From: Capra hircus
Taxonomy: Eukaryota > Chordata > Mammalia > Artiodactyla > Bovidae
DNA length: 64,000 nucleotides
Direction of reading: 5' to 3'
Assembly: GCF_001704415.2 (NCBI RefSeq)
Contig: NC_030816.1
Span: 81,594,713 to 81,658,712 of the forward strand
In this document: piece after piece, positions 45,123 to 55,875 of the stretch
Numbering within the stretch: the first letter of the stretch is position 1
Layout: the number at the start of each line of letters is the position of its first letter
Notes under the pieces: model-generated
What the model was told of the DNA's origin: nothing
What the model saw: the letters and a program-made list of their open reading frames with translations, nothing else
Databases searched by the model: none
Made by a program: the position numbers and the translations under genes

Positions 45123-46592
45123 GTGAGGGCACAGAAGTGGGGAGAAATATGGGTGGTAAGACAGCCCATAGAACTCTTGATGAACGAGACAAAATACAAG
45201 TGCTGGGATGTCCTATGCCAGCAAGTTTGGAAAATTCAGCAGTGGCCACAGGACTGGAAAAGGTCAGTTTTCGTTCCAATTCCAAAGAAAGGCAATGCCA
45301 AAGAATGCTCAAACTACCGCACAATTGCACTCATCTCACACGCTAGCAAAGTAATGCTCAAAATTCTCCAAGCCAGACTTCAGCAATATGTGAACCGTGA
45401 ACTCCCTGATGTTCAAGCTGGTTTTAGAAAAGGCAGAGGAACCAGAGATCAAATGGCCAACATCTGCTGGATCATGGAAAAAGCAAGAGAGTTCCAGAAA
45501 AACATCTATTTCTGCTTTATTGACTATGCCAAAGCCTTTGACTGTGTGGATCACAATAAACTGTGGAAAATTCTGAAAGAGGTGGGAATACAAGACCACC
45601 TAATCTGCCTCTTGAGAAATCTGTATGCAGGTCAGAAAGCAACAGTTAGAACTGGACATGGAACAGCAGACTGGTTCCAAATAGGAAAAAGAATACGTCA
45701 AGGCTATATATTGTCACCCTGCTTATTTAACTTATACGCAGAGTACATCATGAGAAACACTGGACTGGAAGAAACACAAGCTGGAATCAAGATTGCCGGG
45801 AGAAATATCAATAACCTCAGATATGCAGATGACACCACCCTTATGGCAGAAAGTGAAGACGAGCTAAAAAGCCTCTTGATGAAAGTGAAAGAGGAGAGTG
45901 AAAAAGTTGGGTTAAAGCTCAACATTCAGAAAACGAAGATCATGGCATCTGGTCCCATCACTTCATGGGAAATAGTTGGGGAAACAGTAGAGACAGTGTC
46001 AGACTTTATTTTTTGGGGCTCCAAAATCACTGCAGATGGTGACTGCAGCCATGAAATTGAAAGACGCTTACTCCTTGGAAGAAAAGTTATGACCAACCTA
46101 GATAGTATATTCAAAAGCAGAGATATTACTTTGCCGACTAGGGTCTGTCTAGACAAGGGTATGGTTTTTCCAGTGGTCATGTATGGATGTGAGAGTTGGA
46201 CTGTGAAGAAGGCAGAGCGCCGAAGAATTGATGCTTTTGAACTGTGGTGTTGGAGAAGACTCTTGAGAGTGCCTTGGACTGCAAGGAGATCCAACCAGTC
46301 CATTCTGAAGGAGATCAACCCTGGGATTTCTTTGGAGGGAATGATGCTAAAGCTGAAGCTCCAATACTTTGGCCACCTCATACGAAGAGCTGACTCATTG
46401 GAAAAGACTCTGATTCTGGGAGGGATTGGGGGCAGGAAGAGAAGGGGACGACCCAGGATAAGATGGCTGGATGGCATCACGGACTCGATGGACGTGAGTC
46501 TGAGTGAACTCCGGGAGATGGTGATGGACAGGGAGGACTGGCGTGCTGCGATTCATGGGGTCGCAAAGAGTCGGACACGACTGAGCGACTGA
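45123..46592 (+). pseudogene. BovB ORF2 fragment with a 489-codon open frame (reverse transcriptase)
   Basis: This is the 3' half of the BovB (RTE-clade LINE) ORF2, the enzyme that copies the element's RNA into DNA at a nicked target. Similarity to BovB starts near 45198; the first 25 codons are flanking DNA that happens to be open. RT motifs appear in order: GFRKGRGTRDQ (about residue 100), motif A FIDYAKAFD (about 132), motif B RQGYILSPCLFNLYAE (about 202), catalytic RYADD (Y at 234), motif D GLKLNIQKTKIM (about 265), then the C-terminal region to a TGA at the element's 3' end. The apurinic-like endonuclease domain is missing by 5' truncation, so it cannot retrotranspose alone. Motif B has KRIRQGY where other BovB copies here have KGVRQGC, which may weaken activity. 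It reads as a recent dead insertion rather than a host gene. Confidence 0.9.
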
Positions 46593-46603
46593 ACTGAACT
46601 AAG
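45198..46603 (+). mobile_element. BovB LINE, 5'-truncated
   Basis: The element body runs from 'tatgccagcaagtttgg' near 45216 to the terminal 'cgactgagcgactgaactga'. Base similarity with the other BovB copies in this window is very high across the whole length, and it is one of the better-preserved copies. Confidence 0.93.
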
Positions 46604-48292
46604 ATTTAATTCAGATTTGACTTCAGACTTAGAGTCAGATGCTGATATAAAACCCTCAAGGCTGATATAAACCTCTCAATGACCTCAAACTGTCAGCAAA
46701 AGTCAGCTACACATACAGCCTTGGTCAGTGGCATTTTGGAAAACAAAATTGCCCAAATCATGGCCAGTTAAGGCAGTGAGAATGCAAGTTGGAGTGAAGA
46801 GATGTTTCATAAACTGAATTGATTTTGTGGAATTGAGATCTCAAAGTTGGAGGGTGACCAGGGGAAATATAATACTTACAGCCCTCACCCTGTGAATTCC
46901 TCAAAAAGCCTGAAAGGGTTACTAGGTCTCCAAGTACGTGATAGGAAGTACAAGTCAATTTCACGCAAACCCTTACGGACAAAGTCATTTCCAGTTGACC
47001 TGTAAGTTAAACATAATTAATTCTCAAATTACTGGCATCAGCAAGGAGTGGTCAAAGCTCAAAGCAGAGTCTGTTGCTGTGACATGGTCTGGCTGCCTGA
47101 ATATCTGTCTGAACTGCATTCTGCCTTTGCCTTTGCTTCTGCCCTGAGAATAACTGTTTCCCAGCATTCACAGTATATAAATTCACGATGTTATCTGTTC
47201 TCCACGGCAAATATGATATCTGCTCAGCAATATTACCTTTTCCCCCTCAAGGTTAGATTGTTCCTGTGATTCCTCATTCCAGTCCGACTCTTGGATTTGC
47301 TGAGAATGTTGCATGGCTGTTTATAGAAGGCAGAATGGTTTCTTCTAAAAGGGATCTATCTCCCTTATCTTCCCCACAGCCCCGTGCTCTAAGGAAGACA
47401 GCTGATACGGGGCTTCAGGCAGGTTTTAAAGACCTTCCTGCCTGTCATTCAGTGATCTTGGGAACACATTTTCAACTGGTTGGTTATTTTCCCTGGTAAA
47501 GATGAAGGGTGTTGAGGCTATCTCCTCTTGCCTACTAATCTTCACACCTCTTCCAAAGTTGATTTCTTTGAGAGGCCTGAGGTTAAAATGTTCAGTTACT
47601 CCAGTGTTCACTGAGCCTTGAAAAATCTACAAAGTCAAGGGCAGCTGTACCTCTCGCCGCCTTAATGCTGAAGTAGGACATAGTTTCGAATCCCAGCACA
47701 GAAGACACAATGCAAAATCCTCCCCTGCTTCTAAGTGTAAGGTTTTACTCGATCTGTTATTAAATTCTAGAAAGGATATCCTTCCCTCACAGAGATTATT
47801 TGCTCCCTTTGCCCAGTGTTTACCTGGGCCCTTCCGGCTGGGAGCCCAACTAGGTTTCTTAGTGGAAACCTCGGTCCTGTGGGTAGAAATCTAATCAGCT
47901 GTGATCCTTATCCTCAGGGAACTCATGGTGTGGTGGAGACAGCAGGTTAGGGAGGCAGAAACCCAATCACCAAAAACTGCAAGCGCCAAAGGGAACATGT
48001 GGACGTCATTCTTTGTCAACCAGACTAGAAGGGCCCTGCCAAAGAGTCTCAGGCAGAGACGTCCTGTTTATGTTTGAGAAGACCTCCTTGACTCCTGAGG
48101 AGAGAGTTGGATTGGTGTCAGGTGAGCCTGGAGGCAAGGGAGGGCAGGGAGAGAGGGAGGTCACTTAGAAGTTCCAGCACTGAAGTCAGATTGCTATGAA
48201 AGCAACACATACTCACCAGCTGCAGGTCACCAGTTCCTTTCAGCAGCAAGGAAGACTTCCCAAAGGAGTTCTCATAGCATTTAGCACCTTCC
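46604..48292. other. Unique non-coding sequence
   Basis: No repeat or exon recognised. Begins with a short near-duplication, 'ggctgatataaacctctcaa' against a similar unit just before it (about 46640-46680). Confidence 0.4.
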
Positions 48293-48300
48293 AAGATTCT

Positions 48301-48505
48301 GTGTATGTGTGCTAAGTCGCTCAGTCGTGTCTGACTCTTTGCGACCCCATGGACTGTAGCCCACCAGGCTCCTCTGTCCATGGGATTCTCCAGGAAAGAA
48401 TACAGGAGTGGGTTGCCATGCCTTCTTCCGAGGGATCTTTCCAACGCAGGGATTGAACTGGCGTCTCCTGAGGCTCCCGCACTTCAGGCCACCTGGGAAG
48501 CCCCG
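48301..48505 (-). repeat. Bov-tA SINE
   Basis: 'gctaagtcgctcagtcgtgt', 'ggattctccaggaaagaata', 'gccatgccttcttccgaggg', 'ggccacctgggaagcccc'. An 8-bp TSD, aagattct, lies at 48293-48300 and 48506-48513. Confidence 0.94.
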
Positions 48506-48647
48506 AAGATTCTATACTACACTGTCTTTAGAGCGCCTTCAGTGGCTGTAGGCCTGCACCACCTGCTTGCCTGAGGCTCTTACTTCCTAGAGGAGGGGGT
48601 CAGGGCCTTGCTGTCCAAATGGGGTGCTGAAAACCTAGAGGGGTGGG

Positions 48648-48785
48648 GTGCAGGGGGAGGTGGGAGGGAGGTTTAAAAGGGAGGGGACATGATTCATGTC
48701 AATGTATGGCAGAAATCATCACAATATTGGACAGCAATTATCCCCCAATTAAAAAATAAAACATTTTTAAAATTCCAGGACTTAA
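48648..48785 (+). mobile_element. Ruminant L1 3'-end fragment
   Basis: 'gtgggagggaggtttaaaag', 'ggacatgattcatgtcaatg' and 'caattatcccccaattaaaa' with an A-rich end match the ruminant L1 3' terminus. Confidence 0.8.
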
Positions 48786-49105
48786 AAAATTCTGAGATTG
48801 GGCAAGTGGGCAATGCCCTCCCTCTGCCTTGTTCAGCTCCAGCCCTGTGTGGCCCCCTGAGGGGACTTAGGAAGTTTCCCAAGACAAAGTTGTCTTCAGA
48901 CAGCCTCTGTGCACCTTTGCAGGCAATGGCTGCTCCCAGGCTTCTAAGTTGACTTGGAAAAATATTTGAAGGCTCTGCCAAAGGGTAATATTCCTTATGC
49001 CAGGCTTATTTAGCTACAAAATAAACATGCTCAGGGCACCCCCTCCAAAGCTTTGGCAGCAGGTCCAGTGCACTTAGGAAATCTGTGTTGGGAAGATCTG
49101 TCCCA
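48786..49105. other. Unique non-coding sequence
   Basis: Nothing recognised in this 320-base stretch. Confidence 0.4.
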
Positions 49106-49583
49106 AGTTCAGTGGCTCAGTTGTGTCTGACTCTTTGCAACCCCATGAACCGCAGCACGCCAGGCCTCCCTGTCCATCACCAACTCCAGAAGTCCACCCA
49201 AACCCATGTCCATTGAGTCGGTGACAGCCATCTCATCCTCTGTCATCCCCTTCTCTTCCTGCCCTCAGTCTTTCCCAGCATCAGGGTTTTTTCAAATGAG
49301 TCAGCTCTTCACATCAGGTGGCCAAAGTATTGGAGTTTCAGCTTCAACATCAGTCCTTCCAATGAACACTCAAGACTGATCTCTTTAGGATGGACTGGTT
49401 GGATCTCCTTGCAGTCCAAGGGACTCTCAACTGTCTCCTCCAACACCACAGTTCAAAAGCATCAATTCTTCGGCACTCAGCTTTCTTTATAGTCCAACTC
49501 TCACATCAATACATGACCACTGGAAAAACCATAGCCTTGACTAGATGGACCTTTGTTGACAAAGTAATGTCTCTGCGTTTTAG
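49106..49583 (-). mobile_element. BovB LINE 3'-end fragment
   Basis: 'gttcagtggctcagttgtgt', 'catcaccaactccagaagtc', 'ggtggccaaagtattggagt', 'ggatggactggttggatctc', 'tcatcaatacatgaccactg'-like sequence, ending at 'gacaaagtaatgtctctgcg'. A 5'-truncated antisense copy. Confidence 0.92.
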
Positions 49584-49621
49584 AGGCCCTCACTTTGGCT
49601 TGTAGGCCTGCATATTCTGTT

Positions 49622-49919
49622 TTATAATTTTATTTATTTCTGGTTTCACTGGGTCTTCACCGTTGCACACAGGCTTTCTCTAGTTGTAACGAGTGGCCCT
49701 CTCAGTGTGGTGGCTTCTCGTTGCAGAGCACCGGCTCTTGGGTGCCTGGGCTTCACTAGTTGTGGCCCGTGGGCTCAGGAGTTGAGGTTCCTGGCTCAAT
49801 AGCTGTGGCATATGGGCCTGGTTGCTCCGCAGCGTGTGGGATCTTCTCGGACCAGGGATGGAACCTGTGTCTCCTGCATTGGCAGGCGGATTCTTTACCA
49901 CTGAGCCACCAGGGAGGCC
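49622..49919 (-). repeat. CHR-2-type tRNA SINE
   Basis: 'tttatttatttctggtttca', 'gcttctcgttgcagagcacc', 'cgtgtgggatcttctcggac' and 'accactgagccaccagggag'. A 14-bp TSD with one mismatch (ctgcRtattctgtt) lies at 49608-49621 and 49920-49933. Confidence 0.94.
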
Positions 49920-49933
49920 CTGCGTATTCTGTT

Positions 49934-50170
49934 AAAAAAAAAAAAAAATCAACCGAGTAAAATTGAAGCTCTAATTGGCTTTATTAGGGTGATTCATGAA
50001 TCGATTGGACGTCATCCCATCTAGCAACTAGAAGGCTCTCCAAGGGATTGTACAAAATGGAAGGTTTTTATGGGAAGAAGGGAGGAGCAGGGGAGCTGTT
50101 GTCGAAGGAAAAGGGATTGTTTTTAGCTCAGGATGGTGGGGGGCAGAGGGGATTGGTGGGGACATTGAGG
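49934..50170 (-). repeat. Possible ERV LTR remnant
   Basis: After an A-run, 'attggctttattagggtgat', 'ttcatgaatcgattgg' and 'gtacaaaatggaaggttttt' resemble the antisense 3' part of an ERV LTR. Terminal repeats and TSD not located. Confidence 0.4.
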
Positions 50171-51393
50171 ATTTTACCATACACTTGCCTCTTCTCCCTC
50201 TATCAGTGCTGACCAGAAAATTCCAGACCAGCTGATGACATTTCTGGTGACGGTCAAAACTGCAGTTGGGTTAGATATTAAAGCTAGGCTTGGTGTCATG
50301 GGTTTTAGCACAAGTGATACCATTCGGGGCCTATGTTTTCTGTTGTTGTTTGACAGTACAGTAGCTAGGATTGTGAACAAAGCTGGAGGGGTGCTTCTAA
50401 ATTTGTTCATAGGTTCCGAAAGGGACAGAGCATCCACCAAGTCTCTTCTGTAAGCACGAGATAGTCCCTGTCTCCAGAGGGATCTGGAATATTTGAGGAG
50501 TCTCAGCTTTCAAAGAGACACCAGCCAGTACAGCAATATGTAGCTACATCTTAGGTGAACCCTCCTAGCCATCTTCGTTAAATCAGATACCAATTTGGCA
50601 CAGAGAAACTCTGCCTAATGTGGCATAACAACAACTTTATCATCTATGACAAGAACAACAAGAATAAAAATAATGATGAATAACAGCAATAACAGTCATG
50701 TGATCATCATGACGTAGGTGGTAACAGTTTTAACGGTGATAAAATATTAAACCGAGGAGATGGAAAATAAATGAACACTCAGCCGCCCTCTCCTCTGGGT
50801 GTCAAGATTGCTTCGGTTTGGGACTTGCTTTGCAGTGTGTGACCTCTTTGAAGATCTGCTTTTTCTCTGCACTGAGCATGGGTAATTGCACTCATGGGAG
50901 AGGAAGTCTGTATTTTTAAAAACCACTGAAACATCGTTTACTCTATTGTAAGATGTTCAAGGAAAACAACCAGCATCTTGCAGAAGAATTTCTACCATGG
51001 ATTCAAGCTGAGCAGTTTGGCAGAGGCCTGCCAGGAAGTGGAGGGTCAGGGGTCAGGGAAGGTTCTCGAAGTGGAGGGACAGAGACTAGCAGAACTCCGG
51101 TCAGACCAGGAAGTTTCTAGACAGACAAGCATCCTGAGGAAGCGGACAGTTAAAGGCCCAGGGGAAATGAAAGCTCAGAGCCTTGGCTTTGCAAGACCGG
51201 GGGTGGGGGTGGGATTGGGGGGCGGGCAGGAGCCGAGTTTGCTGCCAGCAGGGGCTCGATTATCTGGGCCCTGCCTCTCCCTTGGGGCCTTGCAGCTGGA
51301 ACTGCTCCTCGCTGGGCAGCCAAGGTCCTGCCTGATCGATCCTCCCAAAGATTCCGAACCTACAAGGTTTATCCTCTCAGGAGAGCTTCAGGG
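50171..51393. other. Unassigned sequence
   Basis: Positions 50171-50500 may continue the ERV-like element. Positions 50620-50760 are rich in AAC and AAT triplets. The 183-codon frame 50978-51529 runs into BovB sequence and is not an exon. Confidence 0.35.
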
Positions 51394-51403
51394 TAAACTA
51401 ACT

Positions 51404-51958
51404 TCAGTTCACTTTAGCCGCTCAGTTGTGTCCGACTCTTTGCGACCCCATGGACTGCAGCACGCCAGGCTTCCCTGTCCATCACCAGCTCCGGGAGCTT
51501 GCTCAGACTCACGTCCATTGCATCAGTGATGCCATCCAACCGTCTCATCCTCTGTCATCCCCTTCTCCTGCTGCTGCTAAGTCGCTTCAGTCGTGTCCGA
51601 CTCTCCCGTCCCTGGGATTCTCCAGGCAAGAACACTGGAGTGGGTTGCCATTTCCTTCTCCAATGCATGAAAGTGAAAAGTGAAAGTGAAGTCGCTCAGT
51701 CATGTCCGACTCTGTGCAACCCCATGGACTGCAGCCCACCAGGCTCCTCCATCTATGGGATTTTCCAGGCAAGAGTACTGGAGTGGGGTGCCCTTCTCCT
51801 CCTGCCTTCAATCTTTCCCAACATCAGGGTCTTTTCCAATGAGTCAGTTCTTCGCATCAGATGGCCAAAGTATTGGAGTTTCAGCTTCATCATCAGTCCT
51901 TCCAATGAATATTCAGGACTGATTTCCAATAGGATGGACTGGTTGGACTAACCAGGTC
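51404..51958 (-). mobile_element. BovB LINE 3'-end fragment, interrupted by Bov-A2
   Basis: The antisense BovB 3' end starts 'tcagttcactttagccgctc', is split at about 51570-51790, and resumes with 'cctgccttcaatctttccca' to 'aggatggactggttggacta'. A perfect 10-bp TSD, taaactaact, lies at 51394-51403 and 51959-51968, fixing the original insertion. Confidence 0.92.
51570..51790 (-). repeat. Bov-A2 dimeric SINE nested in BovB
   Basis: 'gctgctaagtcgcttcagtc', linker 'gaaagtgaaaagtgaaagtg', second monomer 'gtcgctcagtcatgtccgac' through 'gcaagagtactggagtgggg'. It is bordered by cccttctcctSctgc (15 bp, one mismatch) at 51560-51574 and 51791-51805, the duplicated BovB target. Confidence 0.93.
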
Positions 51959-51968
51959 TAAACTAACT

Positions 51969-52904
51969 ACAGGAGGCTCCAGAATTGGGCTTTTGTTAAA
52001 TAAAGAGAGCAGTGGAGTTTAACCAGAAAGCCTGCTGACTGTGCCTAGGCAGTTCAGTGTTTCCAAATCTGTTTTTGGTTGGTGCTAGCGAGTAAACCTG
52101 GGGCTGGCAGTACCAGGCGGTGCCCTGGTTCAGGAAATCCCACTCTCCGTGCACAGCCAAGCCTCCCGACTCTGGGGGCGGGGTGAGGGGGGCACCCTTC
52201 CCCGCCTTTTGGCCTGAACAGTAGCAGCCTTCCCACCTTCCCGAGGGGCTCTGTCCACCTAGAAGCCTGTGTGCTGGCCCCCGCTAGCGTTGTGCGACAG
52301 CCCAGCCTCTTCCAAGGAAGCTGCTGGGATGGCTCTTGGCAAGGGAACCCCCAGAAATCCCTCTCAGGAACCTGCCGGGGGGGTTTTCTCTCTCTCATCA
52401 ACAAGAGCTGGGTCACTTGCCCACGGCTGAATCGCTGACAAGCAGGATGGCATTCCCAGTATAACTGAGCTAATTAGGAGCAGTCACACACCCGGGGGGT
52501 GGCGGGACCCAGTCCCTCTGGCCAGCACACAGTCCCCCGGCCCTGGGAGGGGGGCAGATGGGGGTTGGGTGGTTCCCAACAGCCTCTCACACCGTTGCTT
52601 CTCATCAGAATTTTCTAAAAGATGGGGGCCGGGGTCAGCTAAAGTGCCCTGTCCAGTAGGGAGAGTGGACTCCCCAAAGGTGTGAGACCCCCGCCATGGT
52701 TAAAAGGAGGATAAATACAAAATAATATAAGGGAGAGGTCACAATTGCCATCCACCTCTCACAAAGGTAGGAGACTGCCCCTATTCCCTGCTGTCTCCAT
52801 GACGATATATGGGCATCTTCCAAGGCCTGGCCGCCCTGAGACCTCTGTCGGAATGTGGGGGCAATTTGCAAAGGGGACAGAAATTTAGAATTAGGTGGAC
52901 CTTT
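51969..52904. other. Unique GC-rich non-coding sequence
   Basis: GC-rich around 52100-52600. Open frames of 120 codons (minus, 52054-52416) and less are without exon signals. Confidence 0.4.
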
Positions 52905-52985
52905 CTTTGAATCTTGGCCTTGCCATTTACTAGCTATGTGATTTTAGAGATATTATTCAATTTTCCAAGCTTTGGTCTTGTCAAC
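52905..52985 (+). repeat. MIR SINE fragment
   Basis: 'tttgaatcttggccttgcca', 'tttactagctatgtgatttt' and 'ttccaagctttggtctt' follow the MIR core in sense orientation. Confidence 0.75.
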
Positions 52986-53183
52986 TACAAATTGGCACAT
53001 CCCAAGATGGTTGCCAGCGACTGAACAACAAGGGCATTTGCCATTTTCCATTTTCCTCTGTGGAGACTAAACCCTTCACTGTCCTGTCGAAGCTGTTGAC
53101 CTTCAACACCCCCTGAGGGATTTCAGGGTGGAGTAAGGCACTCTGTGCTCCAGGCAATCTGGTGAGACAGGTCTTTAGATGTT

Positions 53184-54247
53184 TTCAGTTCAGTACTGTC
53201 ACTCAGTTGTGTCTTTGTGACCCCAGATGGGAATACCAGACCACCTAATCTGCCTCTTGAGAAATCTGTATGCAGGTCAGGAAGCAACAGTTAGAACTGG
53301 ACATGGAACAACAGACTGGTTCCAAACAGGAAAAGGAGTACGTCAAGGCTGTATATTGTCACCCTGCTTATTTAACTTATATGCAGAGTACATTATGAGA
53401 AACGCTGGACTGGAAGAAGCGCAAGCTGGAATCAAGATTGCCGGGAGAAACAGCAATAACCTCAGATATGTAGATGACACCACCCTTATGGCAGAAAGTG
53501 AAGAGGAGCTAAAAAGCCTCTTGATGAAAGTGAAAGAGGAGAGTGAAAAAGTTGGCTTAAAGCTCAACATTCAGAAAACGAAGATCATGGCATCTAGTCC
53601 CATCACTTCCTGGGAAATAGTTGGGGAAACAGTAGAGACAGTGTCAGACTTTATTTTGGGGGGCTCCAAAATCACTGCAGATGGTGACTGCAGCCATGAA
53701 ATTAAAAGATGCTTACTCCTTGGAAGAAAAGTTATGACCAACCTAGATAGCATGTTCAAAAGCAGAGACATTACTTTGCCGACTAAGGTCCGCCTAGTCA
53801 AGGCTATGGTTTTTCCTGTGGTCATGTATGGATGTGAGAGTTGGACTGTGAAGAAGGCTGAGCGCTGAAGAATTGATGCTTTTGAACTGTGGTGTTGGAG
53901 AAGACTCTTGAGATTCCCTTGGACTGCAAGGAGATCCAACCAGTCCATCCTAATGGAGACCAGTCCTGGGTGTTCATTGGTAGGACTGATGTTGAAGCTG
54001 AAACTCCAGTACTTTGGCCACCTGATGTGAAGAGCTGACTCATTTGAAAAAACCCTGATGCTAGGAAAGATTGAAGGCATGAGGAGAAGGGGACGACAGA
54101 GGATGAGATGGCTGGATGGCATCACCGACTCAGTGGACATGGGTTTGGGTGGACTCCGGGAGTTGGTGATGGACAGGGAGGCCTGGTGTGCTGCAGTTCA
54201 TGGGGTTGCAAAGAGTTAGATACGACTGAGCAACTGAACTGAACTGA
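53184..54247 (+). mobile_element. BovB LINE fragment with an inverted 3'-end stub
   Basis: The main body, 53227-54247, is + strand BovB from mid-RT to the 3' terminus. In front, 53184-53226 ('ttcagttcagtactgtcact', 'cagttgtgtctttgtgaccc') is the same 3' terminus in minus orientation. The two ends therefore form an inverted repeat about 1 kb apart. Confidence 0.88.
53227..53868 (+). pseudogene. BovB ORF2 (reverse transcriptase) fragment
   Basis: A 213-codon open segment of BovB RT. Motif B KGVRQGCILSPCLFNLYAEY is intact, but the catalytic box reads RYVDD (GTA at the second residue) instead of the YADD seen in the other copies. YVDD is also a legal RT box in other families, so this alone need not be inactivating. 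The frame ends at 53866-53868, where 'gagcgctga' replaces the 'gagcgccga' of the 45-kb copy, a CGA to TGA change typical of CpG decay. Similarity continues past the stop to the 3' terminus. Endonuclease and the first RT motifs are absent. Confidence 0.88.
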
Positions 54248-54336
54248 GCCTTATAAGATGGTTGAGAAAATTTTTTTCTAGTAAGATAATGTCTCTAACC
54301 CATAATAGATACTCATTAAAGGCCCCTTTGGAATTC

Positions 54337-54521
54337 TTTTTTTTTTTTTTTCAAGATTTTCTTTTGGACCATTTTTAAAGTTTTTATTGAATCTGTTACA
54401 ACACTGCTTTGATTTTTAGGCCGTGCACCAAGTGGGATCTTGGCTGCCTGATCAGGGATCAAACCCACACCTCCTGCATTGGAAGGTGAAGTCTTAACCA
54501 CTGGACTGCCAGGGAAGTCCC
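54337..54521 (-). repeat. CHR-type tRNA SINE
   Basis: T-run then 'accaagtgggatcttggctg', 'cctgatcagggatcaaaccc' and 'ccactggactgccagggaag'. Antisense of a CHR SINE with its T-rich tail complement first. Confidence 0.88.
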
Positions 54522-54539
54522 TGCAATTATTAAGGGTCA

Positions 54540-54725
54540 CCTGAAAGTCTATCTAAGCATGCAGATTCCTGGGCCTCACACCTCAGATATTCCGACTTCA
54601 GGCACCTGGGCCCAGGAATCTGCATTTTCAGCAACCCACCGCCCCCTCCCCCGGGGCGGGGGTGGGGATTCTGATGTAAATGAATCACTGGCACACAGCA
54701 GTTGCTGGTGGTGTTATCTGCACAG
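54540..54725 (+). mobile_element. MER5-like hAT relic
   Basis: 'cagattcctgggcctcacac', 'gcccaggaatctgcattttc' and 'ggggattctgatgtaaatg' resemble the internal part of MER5-type elements. A C/G-rich run at about 54640-54668 interrupts it. Confidence 0.55.
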
Positions 54726-55659
54726 TTATAAGGCAAAATCTGAGCGTGCTGAGGAGCTAATGCAATAAGAAAATTTATCTTAATTTTAATCATCTATCTA
54801 TACCGCCATTAAATTAGCTGCATCCCATTAAAAATAATTAAATCTGCAGTTTTTGAGATATGCCCTGGGCCTGTAGGTAAATGCTGAATAATTCTGGTGG
54901 TGGTCTTCTTGCACATATTAACTGTGCGCAAGGACCTCAAGGACGGAAGGCCTCTCCCAGGGGAGAAGGGAAACCACCTCGACCTTTACAGCCAAACTAA
55001 AACTCTTACTAAAATTACCAAACATCTCATTTCCAGCAGACAACCTCCTTCCAAACTCCGGTCTGGATTAGTAGAGTCAGGCCCCACCCACCTCTAAAAT
55101 TCTGTTGTCCAATTCACTTCCTGCCCCAGGAAGGGGAAAGTCCTGGTAAGGGCAAAGATCAACCTCTCCCTCCCTCTCTTCCCATCCCCACACCCGCGGC
55201 AACTCTGGCCCTGCTGAGTCTCAGGATATACCACTGCTTCTTTCCTATTTCCACTCTCTTGACCTCCAGCAACAATAGAGCTCTTACCCTGAAGTCCGTG
55301 CTACTGCCCATTATTGCAAAATGAGAAGAGAAAACATATTGCAGGGAAGAGTAGAGACAGGCCAGCCAGCATCTGAGAGTAGAGGAAATTTAAGGACAGT
55401 GCAAAGCATGAGATTTGGAAGGGGAAGGGCACGTAGGGAAGTAAGTTATTAGGGACTGGGAGGGCTTGAGGTGGAAAAGGGCTGGAGACAAAGCCACGTT
55501 TCACTGGGTCATGAACGGCATTGGGCTCATCCTGCCTGGCTGAGAAAGACTTGGCAGCAGTCAAGTTCATGAAGATGAGAGCAATCAGCTGTTCTTTTCC
55601 AAAAGGGCAAACCTAGGACAAAATGAAATGAACTGAGATGGGGGAGGAACTCTGGTTAA
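54726..55659. other. Unique non-coding sequence
   Basis: Positions 54760-54870 are very AT-rich with several TAATTA/ATTAAA homeodomain-like cores and no repeat, a candidate conserved element. The rest is unremarkable. Confidence 0.4.
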
Positions 55660-55800
55660 AGTCCAGTCATTCCCAAATCTGGTCTGTTAGAATCTTCTGG
55701 AGTGCTGGTTAAAACACCCATCGCCAGGCATCACCCGGACTCCCTTCCAGTTTTGAATAATCGGGTAGATTTGAGAACCGCCGGGTTAATGGCTCCCAGA
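55660..55800 (+). mobile_element. MER5A-like hAT relic
   Basis: 'agtcattcccaaatctggtc', 'agaatcttctggagtgctgg', 'ttaaaacacccatcgccagg' and 'gatttgagaaccgcc' follow the left half of MER5A. Confidence 0.7.
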
Positions 55801-55875
55801 GGTTCCTGGCTGGTGGACTTTGGGGGCAATGACACTTCTTCTGTAGATCTTTCCAGGTGGTAAATGCAGATGGTA

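Noticed and set aside
45926..46480. 184-codon minus-strand open frame
   Set aside because: Antisense shadow of the BovB ORF2 fragment on the + strand. The 53571-54140 minus frame is the same case for the next copy.
50978..51529. 183-codon + frame as a gene
   Set aside because: Its C-terminal part is BovB/SINE sequence and its start has no promoter or splice context.
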